Source of the DNA: an uncultured Bacillota bacterium
GTDB taxonomy: Bacteria; Bacillota; Clostridia; Christensenellales; UBA1242
Direction of reading: 5' to 3'
Length of the DNA: 11,771 nt
NCBI GenBank assembly: GCA_900551705.1
Contig: URWY01000019.1
Coordinates: 1 to 11,771 of the forward strand
Shown here: one piece after another, positions 6,534 to 11,771 of the stretch
Numbering within the stretch: position 1 is the first letter of the stretch
Layout of the letters: each line of letters begins with the position of its first letter
Notes under the pieces: generated by a model
What the model saw: only the letters and a program-made list of their open reading frames with translations
The model's database searches: none
Told to the model about the DNA's origin: nothing
Made by a program: the position numbers and the translations under genes

Positions 6534-7526
6534 TTATTTATTATAATAATTGTATGCATAATTAAGCGACTTCAATGTGCTTGTTTTTGCATCGTTATAA
6601 GAATCTTGTTCTTTAAAATTTACATCAAGTTTTTCAAGCAAATATCTTTGAACTTCAAACTTTTTCGTTTCCCAATCGGTAACAGATTCAAGATTCGTAT
6701 ATTCTTTATTTTTGCCATCTGCTGTGAAATACAATGATGAAATATTCATGTCTAAAAGCGAATAATTCTCTTGCTTTTCAGTTATTCTTTGCTCCGATGT
6801 AAAAGAAATGCTATCTGAATTTAAAACTTTACTTTCATCTCTGTTGAAATACGCGTATTCATAAGTGTAACTATCTTTTGGTTTGTCACTAGAAAGCAAA
6901 GCGTTTTTATTTGTTCTTGTAATTTTATTTTCAAGCGAATAAATGTTTGTTTTATCTCTAAAATTAAAAGTTATTGACATTTCTTCAAATGTTGAAGTTT
7001 GTTCGTCATAGAACCAAATATAAATATTTTTATCAACTGATGAAATCTTAATTTTATAAGTCTTTTGAATTGATTTTTCTTCGTCAACTTTTTGTGTGAA
7101 TGTTTGAGAACTCCAAGTGTTTTGTCTGAACCACTCTCTTTCAAAAACATTAGCATAAAGCGCACTATAAGCAAAAATTAATGGTTTTTTATAGAAATTT
7201 TCAAAGTCTTCTTTACTGAGTGATTTCCTTTCTATGCCAGTTTCTTGAAGCAACGATTGAAAGTTTTGCGCAAGTGGCAAAACTTTGCCATCTGCATCAA
7301 CACTATTTGTTTCATGATTAGCAACAAATGAAACTTTTTTATAATTTTCCACAACCGTGTTTAGATCTAACTCTTGATCTTCCAAAATGCTTTGAATTGC
7401 AAATAAAACTTCTTTATTTGTCAAATCGCCGCCGTCTGATGTGTCTCTAAATAAGAACCAATAAATGCAAAAACCGCCCGCAGCAAGCACAAGCAAAATT
7501 GTTATCCAGATTATCCATCTTCTCAT
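6534..7526 (-). CDS. Membrane-anchored protein of unknown function (330 aa)
   Basis: I do not recognise a family. Residues 1-4 are basic (MRRW) and are followed by one hydrophobic segment to about residue 26. An acidic linker and a polar domain of about 300 residues follow, so it is probably anchored in the membrane with the body outside the cell. The body is rich in Lys, Asn, Ser, Thr and aromatic residues with alternating hydrophobic patterns (KIKISSVDKNIYIWFYD, MNISSLYFTADG), which suggests beta structure. There is no lipobox, LPXTG-type sorting signal or catalytic motif that I can see. The ATG at 7526 has an AGGAGA site, a good promoter (7547-7575) and its own terminator, so it is a real single-gene unit. 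It is divergent from the PH-domain gene; a functional link is not shown. Confidence 0.85.
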   Translation of the reverse strand: MRRWIIWITILLVLAAGGFCIYWFLFRDTSDGGDLTNKEVLFAIQSILEDQELDLNTVVENYKKVSFVANHETNSVDADGKVLPLAQNFQSLLQETGIERKSLSKEDFENFYKKPLIFAYSALYANVFEREWFRQNTWSSQTFTQKVDEEKSIQKTYKIKISSVDKNIYIWFYDEQTSTFEEMSITFNFRDKTNIYSLENKITRTNKNALLSSDKPKDSYTYEYAYFNRDESKVLNSDSISFTSEQRITEKQENYSLLDMNISSLYFTADGKNKEYTNLESVTDWETKKFEVQRYLLEKLDVNFKEQDSYNDAKTSTLKSLNYAYNYYNK

Positions 7527-7546
7527 AATCTTTCTCCTATAAAAAT

Positions 7547-7575
7547 ATAGTAAAGCAAAACAGCCAAATTGTCAA
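7547..7575 (-). promoter_or_regulatory. Promoter of the 330-aa membrane-anchored protein gene
   Basis: TTGACA (7575-7570) and TACTAT (7552-7547) lie on the minus strand with a 17-bp spacer. The predicted start is about 7540, just upstream of the AGGAGA ribosome site. Confidence 0.82.
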
Positions 7576-7595
7576 TGTTTTCATAAAACTTTTAC

Positions 7596-7623
7596 TTTAC
7601 AAATCTTAAAAATTATGTATAAT
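7596..7623 (+). promoter_or_regulatory. Promoter of the PH-domain protein gene
   Basis: TTTACA (7596-7601) and a perfect TATAAT (7618-7623) are separated by 16 bp on the plus strand. The -35 boxes of this and the divergent promoter are only about 20 bp apart. Confidence 0.68.
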
Positions 7624-7664
7624 ATGTGTAGAATAAAAATAAATTTTATTTAAAGGAAAATATT

Positions 7665-8048
7665 ATGGCAAATTCTCAATTCGGTTCAGGAACAAAAATT
7701 TTATGGAAAGACAGAAAGCGTTGGTGCGGTCTTCCTTGGTCTTTCACAAGATATTATCTTGTTGAAAAAGAAGGAAGTTGGCTCAAACTTTTCTCATCTG
7801 TCGGGCTTTTTTCAACTTATAGCGAAGAAGTCAATTTGTATAGAATATACGATATCTCTGTTGTTCAAACACTTTCAAACAAAATTTGGGGAACTGGAAC
7901 AATCGTTTTGTATTGCAATGTAAATAGCACTGAAAAAGTTTATCTGGTTAGAGTTAAAGATCCATACAAGGTTAGAGCAATGCTTGCCGAACTCATTGAA
8001 GTTGAAAGAGCAAAGAAAGGATACAGAATCGCAGAATTTACAAGTTAA
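7665..8048 (+). CDS. Bacterial PH domain-containing protein (127 aa)
   Basis: This small protein resembles the bacterial pleckstrin-homology (DUF304/bPH2, YdbT-like) proteins common in Clostridia. The characteristic run is KILWKDRKRWCGLPWSFTRYYL near residues 11-32, then EVNLYRIYDISVVQTLSNKIWGTGTIVLYC (about 55-84) and a final helix with DPYKVRAMLAELIEVERAKKG. In related proteins the W/D-R-K-R and LYRI-DISV motifs form a beta-sandwich. The ligand and role are unknown. There is no signal peptide or clear membrane segment, so it should be cytoplasmic. The ATG at 7665 has AAAGGA about 7 bp upstream and a consensus-like promoter. The stop codon lies at the base of the terminator shared with the convergent sigF operon. 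Confidence 0.82.
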   Translation: MANSQFGSGTKILWKDRKRWCGLPWSFTRYYLVEKEGSWLKLFSSVGLFSTYSEEVNLYRIYDISVVQTLSNKIWGTGTIVLYCNVNSTEKVYLVRVKDPYKVRAMLAELIEVERAKKGYRIAEFTS

Positions 8049-8074
8049 AAATAGGCATAATGCCTATTTTTTTT
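8047..8074. terminator. Bidirectional intrinsic terminator between the PH-domain gene and sigF
   Basis: AAAAATAGGCA (8047-8057) pairs perfectly with TGCCTATTTTT (8061-8071) around a 3-nt loop, with T-tails on the plus strand and T residues on the minus strand too. The hairpin overlaps the stop codon of the plus-strand gene (8046-8048) and its T-run reaches the sigF stop codon at 8073, so the two genes share one very compact terminator. Confidence 0.88.
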
Positions 8075-8795
8075 AACTCAATTTTTCTCGCATTTTATTC
8101 AATATCTTCATTTCAAGCCTAGAAACTTGAACCTGGGATATTTTTAACTCCTTGGCAATCTCACTTTGCGTCTTGTCACGATAATATCGCATAAGAATTA
8201 TCATCTTGTCACGCTCTTCCAAGTTTTTTAATGCTTCTTTAAGTGCAATGTTTTCAAACATTTCATCACCAGAGTTGTCTTGCACATACCTATCTATCAA
8301 AAGCAAACTTTTGTTTTCGCCATCTTCAAACGGCGTGTATAAAGAAATTGGCATACGCGCACTATCCATAATAAAAACAACTTCCTGAGCATCAATTTCA
8401 AAATGCTTAGCAATTTGCTCAATTGTTGGTTTATCGCCATTATCTTTTACAAAACTCTCAACATACCTATTAATCTGTATATTTGTGCTTTTAATTGACC
8501 TAGACACTTTTATCGTGCCATCATCACGCATAAATCTCTTTATCTCACCAATTATCATTGGCACAACATAAGTGGAAAACTTAACATTAAAACTGGTGTC
8601 AAAATTCTTAACCGCCTTAATAAAACCCATTGAACCAAGTTGAAAAAGGTCATCGTATTCAATGCCCTTTCCAATATATCTTTTAATTATGCTTTTAATT
8701 AGCGGACTATTTTCTATCGTTAAAGTTTGTAATGCCTCTTGGTCGCCACTTTTTGCCTGCTGTATCAGTTCAAGCGTTCTTTCATAATTTGGCAT
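8073..8795 (-). CDS. sigF: RNA polymerase sporulation sigma factor SigF
   Basis: Sigma-F directs the first compartment-specific transcription programme in the forespore. The 240-residue protein has region 2 (about 30-100) with YDDLFQLGSMGFIKAV, VKFSTYVVPMIIGEIKRFMRDDG and the DNA-contacting IKVSRS. Region 3 follows with KPTIEQIAKHFEI. Region 4 (about 185-240) has a helix-turn-helix TQSEIAKELKISQVQVSRLE (209-228). These are near-identical to the Bacillus SigF/SigG group, and the operon context identifies it as SigF. It is slightly shorter than the 255-residue Bacillus protein. The ATG overlaps the spoIIAB stop codon by one base (TAATG), implying translational coupling that keeps sigma and its inhibitor in balance. 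A weak GGGTGAG ribosome site lies inside spoIIAB. Confidence 0.96.
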   Translation of the reverse strand: MPNYERTLELIQQAKSGDQEALQTLTIENSPLIKSIIKRYIGKGIEYDDLFQLGSMGFIKAVKNFDTSFNVKFSTYVVPMIIGEIKRFMRDDGTIKVSRSIKSTNIQINRYVESFVKDNGDKPTIEQIAKHFEIDAQEVVFIMDSARMPISLYTPFEDGENKSLLLIDRYVQDNSGDEMFENIALKEALKNLEERDKMIILMRYYRDKTQSEIAKELKISQVQVSRLEMKILNKMREKLS

Positions 8796-9244
8796 TACTC
8801 ACCCACAATTTTGCGTTTGACCTCTCCAAAATTTTTAAGCATTTGTATTTTTACGCCATGACTGCCGTTTTTTGATAGTTCAACTTCGTCCATAAAAGTT
8901 TCCATAACTGTAAAGCCCATTCCGCTGCGTTCTTCGTCTGGCTTCGTTGTAAAAAATGGTTCGCGAGCTTTTTCCATATTTGTTATTCCCACACCAGTGT
9001 CCGAAATTGTGATTAATGCTTTATTTTCGTAAAGTTTTACATTTATTGTCACATCGCCACAGCCCTTTGGATATGCATGCACAACAGAATTTGTAACCGC
9101 TTCCGAAACCGCAGTTTTTATGTCTGTTATTTCGTCAAGTGTAGGATTGACTTGCACGCAAAACGCAGCAACCAAACTTCTAGCGAATGCTTCGTTCACT
9201 GAAAGTGCCTTGAAAGATATTGTCATTTCATTGATAATTTTCAT
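8795..9244 (-). CDS. spoIIAB: Anti-sigma-F factor and serine kinase SpoIIAB
   Basis: SpoIIAB binds and inhibits sigma-F, and phosphorylates SpoIIAA using ATP. It is a 149-residue GHKL-fold kinase. The N box is EAVTNSVVHAYP (48-59, with the Mg-binding Asn52), the G1 box is DTGVGI (82-87), and the ATP lid contains FFTTKP and RSGMGFTVME (106-115). Arg22 and Arg106 correspond to Arg20 and Arg105 of the Bacillus protein. Length and sequence match the roughly 146-residue family. I chose the ATG at 9244 over a GTG at 9256. The GTG overlaps the spoIIAA stop codon and would extend the protein by four residues, whereas GGAG lies six bases before the ATG. It is the middle gene of spoIIAA-spoIIAB-sigF, overlapping sigF by one base. 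Confidence 0.97.
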   Translation of the reverse strand: MKIINEMTISFKALSVNEAFARSLVAAFCVQVNPTLDEITDIKTAVSEAVTNSVVHAYPKGCGDVTINVKLYENKALITISDTGVGITNMEKAREPFFTTKPDEERSGMGFTVMETFMDEVELSKNGSHGVKIQMLKNFGEVKRKIVGE

Positions 9245-9250
9245 ATTATT

Positions 9251-9254
9251 CTCC
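9251..9254 (-). promoter_or_regulatory. Ribosome-binding site that decides the spoIIAB start
   Basis: GGAG lies immediately downstream of the spoIIAA stop codon and six bases before the ATG at 9244. It would fall inside the coding sequence if the alternative GTG at 9256 were used, so the ATG is preferred. Confidence 0.75.
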
Positions 9255-9255
9255 A

Positions 9256-9564
9256 CTAACTAATTTTTGGCATAATGTCATATAGCCCTGTCATTTTAAA
9301 AATCTTTTCTGCATGAGTTGACGGATTACAAATGTAAATTGGCATATTTTTGTCCTTCATTTTTTTGTATCTACCAATCAAAACGCCAATGCCTGTGCTA
9401 TCCATGAAATCAAGTTCCGACAAATCTATAATGATTTGATTAAATCCTTCGCCTTCAAAAATTTCATCAAGCGTCAAGCGCGCATCGCGAGCGGAATGTT
9501 CGTCCAAATCACCACTTAAAATCACATACAAAGTGTTGTTGTAAATTCTATTTCTAATTTGCAT
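9256..9564 (-). CDS. spoIIAA: Anti-anti-sigma factor SpoIIAA
   Basis: SpoIIAA is a STAS-domain protein that in its unphosphorylated form displaces sigma-F from SpoIIAB. It has 102 residues, a little shorter than the 117 of Bacillus, which has a longer tail. The phosphorylation loop is DFMDSTGIGVLIGRYKK (52-68). Ser56 follows Asp55, aligned with the phosphorylated Ser58 of Bacillus SpoIIAA; the next residue is Thr as in RsbV. The N-terminal strand contains LSGDLDEHSA, matching the GELDHHTA of the family. The ATG at 9564 has a strong AAGGAGG site. It is the first gene of the operon, and spoIIAB starts 11 bp after its stop. The phosphatase SpoIIE that reactivates it is not in this window. Confidence 0.96.
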   Translation of the reverse strand: MQIRNRIYNNTLYVILSGDLDEHSARDARLTLDEIFEGEGFNQIIIDLSELDFMDSTGIGVLIGRYKKMKDKNMPIYICNPSTHAEKIFKMTGLYDIMPKIS

Positions 9565-9615
9565 GTTTCCTCCTTATTCAAAAAAACTTTAACACCAAAA
9601 TAACTGACAAAAATG

Positions 9616-9640
9616 AAAAAAAAGAGCGAAAAATCGCTCT
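9616..9640 (-). terminator. Intrinsic terminator upstream of spoIIAA
   Basis: On the minus strand AGAGCGA (9640-9634) pairs perfectly with TCGCTCT (9629-9623) around a TTTT loop, followed by seven T residues. It lies downstream of the LRR gene's own terminator and about 50 bp before spoIIAA. It insulates the sporulation operon, or acts as an attenuator if the operon promoter lies farther upstream. Confidence 0.8.
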
Positions 9641-9641
9641 C

Positions 9642-9650
9642 TTTGTCGAA
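9642..9650 (+). promoter_or_regulatory. Spo0A box upstream of the spoIIA operon
   Basis: TTTGTCGAA matches the Spo0A binding consensus (TTTGTCRAA, core TGNCGAA) at all nine positions. It lies 78 bp upstream of the spoIIAA start codon. In Bacillus the spoIIA operon is activated by Spo0A~P together with sigma-H. No second box and no convincing sigma-H promoter are visible nearby. Confidence 0.55.
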
Positions 9651-9662
9651 ATTATCTACATA

Positions 9663-9688
9663 AAAAAACTCCCGCCTGGGAGTTTTTT
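9663..9688 (-). terminator. Intrinsic terminator of the LRR protein gene
   Basis: AAAAAACTCCC (9663-9673) pairs with GGGAGTTTTTT (9678-9688) around a 4-nt loop, 22 bp after the LRR stop codon, with a T-run on the minus strand. It is the first of two terminators in tandem before spoIIAA. Confidence 0.88.
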
Positions 9689-9709
9689 GTTTTCTGGTTT
9701 TGCGTTTAA

Positions 9710-11771
9710 TTACGCTTTTTTAGTATACATATCATAGCCATATTTGTCACTTGACGCTGCTTTTGTGAACGAATTTGTAATATAAGTTCCAACTGTCAAG
9801 CCATCTTTCACATAAACTTTTGTTGCTTCATACAATAAGACGCTATTACTTGATCCAAGCCCCGCAATCGTTGCTGAATCAATTGTAACAGATGTTAAAC
9901 TGCTGCAATAATCGAATGCACTATATCCAATGCTGGTTACGCTGTTTGGTATTGTGATTGATTCTAAAGTTTTGCACCTATTGAATGCATATTCTCCAAT
10001 GCTTTCTACGCTGTTTCCAATTGTAACAGATGTTAAACCACTGCAATTATAGAATGCATTTTTTCCGATACTGGTTACAGTGTCTGGGATTGTGATTGAT
10101 GCTAAACCACTGCAATACTTGAATGCACCCTCTCCAATGCTGGTTACAGGTAAGCCATCTACCGCTGATGGAATATTGTAGGTTGTATCTGCAGAAATGT
10201 ATTTTAAAACGCTTAATTCTCCATTTGACTTTGCAAATATTGCTTTACTATCTTTTGTTAAATATGGGCTATCTTTTGAAATAGTGATAGTTATTTCTGA
10301 AACATTGTCTGGCAACCAAGAAATTTCTTGTATCCCAGCACCAATATGAATTGATGTTAAACCACTGCACCATAAGAATGCTCTTATTTTAATGCTGGTT
10401 ACGCTGTCTGGAATTGTGATTGATGTTAAACCACTGCAATTATAGAATGCCCAATTTCCAATGCTGGTTACGCTGTTTGGGATTGTGATTGATGTTAAAC
10501 CACTGCAATCATAGAATGCATAATCTCCAATGCTGGTTACGCCGTCTGGGATTATAAGAAGTTCCGTGATAAGTTCATTGTTTAAATATAAATTGTGAGT
10601 ATAATATAATGGGTTCGCACTATTATTCCCAAAGTTAATTTCACACCATTTTGCAATATCTGTTATATTGACTTTGTTTAACATTGTGCAATCTAAGAAT
10701 GCACTAGTTCCAATGCTGGTTACGCCGCTTCCAATTGTAACAGATTCTAAACTGCTGCAACTCCTGAATGCAAAAGCTCCAATCTTGCCGCTTTCAATAG
10801 TAACAGATGTTAAACCACTGCAATTCTCAAATGCTTTATATCCAATGCTGGTTACGCTGTCTGGGAATGTGATTGATGTTAAACCTTCGCAATTTTGGAA
10901 TACATAATCTCCAATGCTGGTTACACCGCTTTCAATTGTAATAGTTGTTAATTCTCTGCAATACATGAACGCATATTCACCAATGCTTTTTACGCTGCTT
11001 GGAATTGTAACAGATGTTAAATCGCTACAATACTCGAATGTATGTTGATTAATTTCCGTGCAATCGTCTGCAATTATTGCAGATGTTTTTGTTTTATCAA
11101 ACAATGTTAATGCTATTTTGGCTTCTTCATATACATAATATGCTATTCCGTTTTCTAGATCTTTCACTATTCTTGTTGGTTCTTCGGTTGTTGTGTGTAT
11201 TACTTTAGCATAAGTTCCTATTTTACCATTATCCCATAAGCGTAGGCTTACAGTAATATAATTACTCAAATTATACACTTCTGCCAAAGCATAGCACTCA
11301 TCGAACGCCTTCTGTTCAATGCTTTTTACGCTGTTTCCAATAGTAATAGATGTTAAACTGGTGCAACTCCAGAATGCCTTCTCTCCGATACTTTCTACGC
11401 TGTCTGGTATTATGATTGATGTTAAACTGTCGCACCAATTGAATGCACTATTTCCAATGCTTTTTACACTGTTCCCAAGTATAACAGATGTTAAACCCCA
11501 GCATTGTGCGAATAAGGCTTTTTCAATGCTGGTTACGCTGTTTGGTATTGTGATTGATGTTAAAGTTTTGCATCCACCGAATGCAGCCCCTCCGATACTT
11601 TCTACGCCTTCTGGAATTTCGATTGATTTTAAATTGCTGCAATAAGCGAATGCACTCTCTCCAATGCTTTTTACGCTGTTTCCAACAGTAACAGATGTTA
11701 AATTGCTGCAATAAACGAATGCCTCTTTACCAATGCTGGTTGTTGTGTAGTCTTGCCCCTTAACAATTAAT
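9710..11771 (-). CDS. BspA-type leucine-rich repeat protein, N-terminus cut by the window edge
   Basis: The frame is open from the window edge to the stop at 9710, giving at least 686 residues. No start is visible; an internal TTG at 11287 is a leucine inside the protein, because LRR repeats continue upstream in the same frame. The protein is built of LRR_5 (BspA/Treponema pallidum type) units of 23 residues, pattern SIGxxAFxxCxxLTSVTIPxSVT. Seven lie in residues 12-161, then about a dozen more from 236 to 630. Three non-repeat modules interrupt them: residues 162-235 (NLSNYITVSLRLWDNG... YAKVIHT), 364-410 (DIAKWCEINFG... YLNNELIT) and 480-543. The tail (about 630-686) has KVYVKDGLTVGTYI and no sortase motif or membrane anchor. 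These proteins are usually cell-surface or secreted; the exported N-terminus must lie outside the window. Confidence 0.93.
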   Translation of the reverse strand, partial: LIVKGQDYTTTSIGKEAFVYCSNLTSVTVGNSVKSIGESAFAYCSNLKSIEIPEGVESIGGAAFGGCKTLTSITIPNSVTSIEKALFAQCWGLTSVILGNSVKSIGNSAFNWCDSLTSIIIPDSVESIGEKAFWSCTSLTSITIGNSVKSIEQKAFDECYALAEVYNLSNYITVSLRLWDNGKIGTYAKVIHTTTEEPTRIVKDLENGIAYYVYEEAKIALTLFDKTKTSAIIADDCTEINQHTFEYCSDLTSVTIPSSVKSIGEYAFMYCRELTTITIESGVTSIGDYVFQNCEGLTSITFPDSVTSIGYKAFENCSGLTSVTIESGKIGAFAFRSCSSLESVTIGSGVTSIGTSAFLDCTMLNKVNITDIAKWCEINFGNNSANPLYYTHNLYLNNELITELLIIPDGVTSIGDYAFYDCSGLTSITIPNSVTSIGNWAFYNCSGLTSITIPDSVTSIKIRAFLWCSGLTSIHIGAGIQEISWLPDNVSEITITISKDSPYLTKDSKAIFAKSNGELSVLKYISADTTYNIPSAVDGLPVTSIGEGAFKYCSGLASITIPDTVTSIGKNAFYNCSGLTSVTIGNSVESIGEYAFNRCKTLESITIPNSVTSIGYSAFDYCSSLTSVTIDSATIAGLGSSNSVLLYEATKVYVKDGLTVGTYITNSFTKAASSDKYGYDMYTKKA
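9890..11771 (-). repeat. Tandem 69-bp repeats encoding LRR_5 units
   Basis: At DNA level the plus strand repeats a pattern of CCAATGCTGGTTACGCTGTT, then GATTGATGTTAAACC, CTGCAAT and GAATGCA every 69 bp. Runs are exact in period over 11771-11290, 10990-10840, 10540-10370 and 10130-9910. One unit near 10785 is shortened by 6 bp (SGKIG instead of xxSVTSIG), and non-repeat modules break the phase elsewhere. Neighbouring copies differ at scattered sites. Confidence 0.88.

Noticed and set aside
9256..9567. SpoIIAA phosphosite changed from Ser to Thr
   Set aside because: On alignment the phosphorylated Ser58 of Bacillus matches Ser56 directly after Asp55, which is intact; the Thr is the following residue, as in RsbV.
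9576..9590. GAATAA just before spoIIAA as a sigma-H -10 element
   Set aside because: It overlaps the ribosome-binding site, so a transcript from it would start at or after the Shine-Dalgarno sequence, and no AGGA-type -35 lies at the right distance.
10668..11645. Plus-strand open frames of 79 and 108 residues opposite the LRR gene
   Set aside because: They are antisense shadows of the 69-bp repeats, whose period is a multiple of three and so keeps other frames open.
9690..11771. CRISPR-like array because of regular spacing
   Set aside because: The repeats are contiguous, in frame, and translate to LRR_5 units; there are no unique spacers and no cas genes.

Overview
The window looks like chromosomal DNA from an AT-rich, endospore-forming member of the Firmicutes (Clostridia-like, plausibly a gut organism). 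The evidence is a complete spoIIAA-spoIIAB-sigF operon, a SpoIVFB-type intramembrane protease, strong AAGGAGG ribosome-binding sites, TTGACA/TATAAT-type promoters, many U-tailed terminators, and a BspA-type leucine-rich-repeat protein of the kind common in gut anaerobes. I cannot name the genus from sequence alone.

Layout. 1-525: 5' third of a 16S rRNA gene on the minus strand, cut by the window edge. 526-860: its leader, a strong promoter and a phased A-tract upstream element. 973-1164 (+): small acidic protein. 1214-2212 (-): lipoprotein substrate-binding subunit of an ABC importer, without its permease or ATPase. 2247-3152 (+): SpoIVFB-like site-2 protease. 3233-6520 (-): str operon rpsL-rpsG-fusA with promoter and a 200-nt leader containing an intrinsic terminator; tuf does not follow. 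6534-7526 (-): unknown membrane-anchored protein. 7665-8048 (+): bacterial PH-domain protein, divergently transcribed. 8073-9564 (-): spoIIAA, spoIIAB and sigF, the forespore sigma-F switch, with a consensus Spo0A box about 80 bp upstream. 9710-11771 (-): large LRR protein whose frame stays open through the window edge.

How the parts work together. SpoIIAA, SpoIIAB and SigF form one partner-switching circuit. SpoIVFB acts later and classically in the mother cell, activating pro-sigma-K. The rRNA and str operons are growth-related translation genes. The three convergent junctions (around 1190, 3175 and 8060) each carry one symmetrical hairpin that can end transcription from both sides.

The most unusual signals are regulatory. 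The rpsL promoter's -35 box lies in the terminator hairpin of the gene upstream. The rpsL leader has an apparent attenuator and long-range complementary segments. I found no defence system, CRISPR array, transposon or tRNA.
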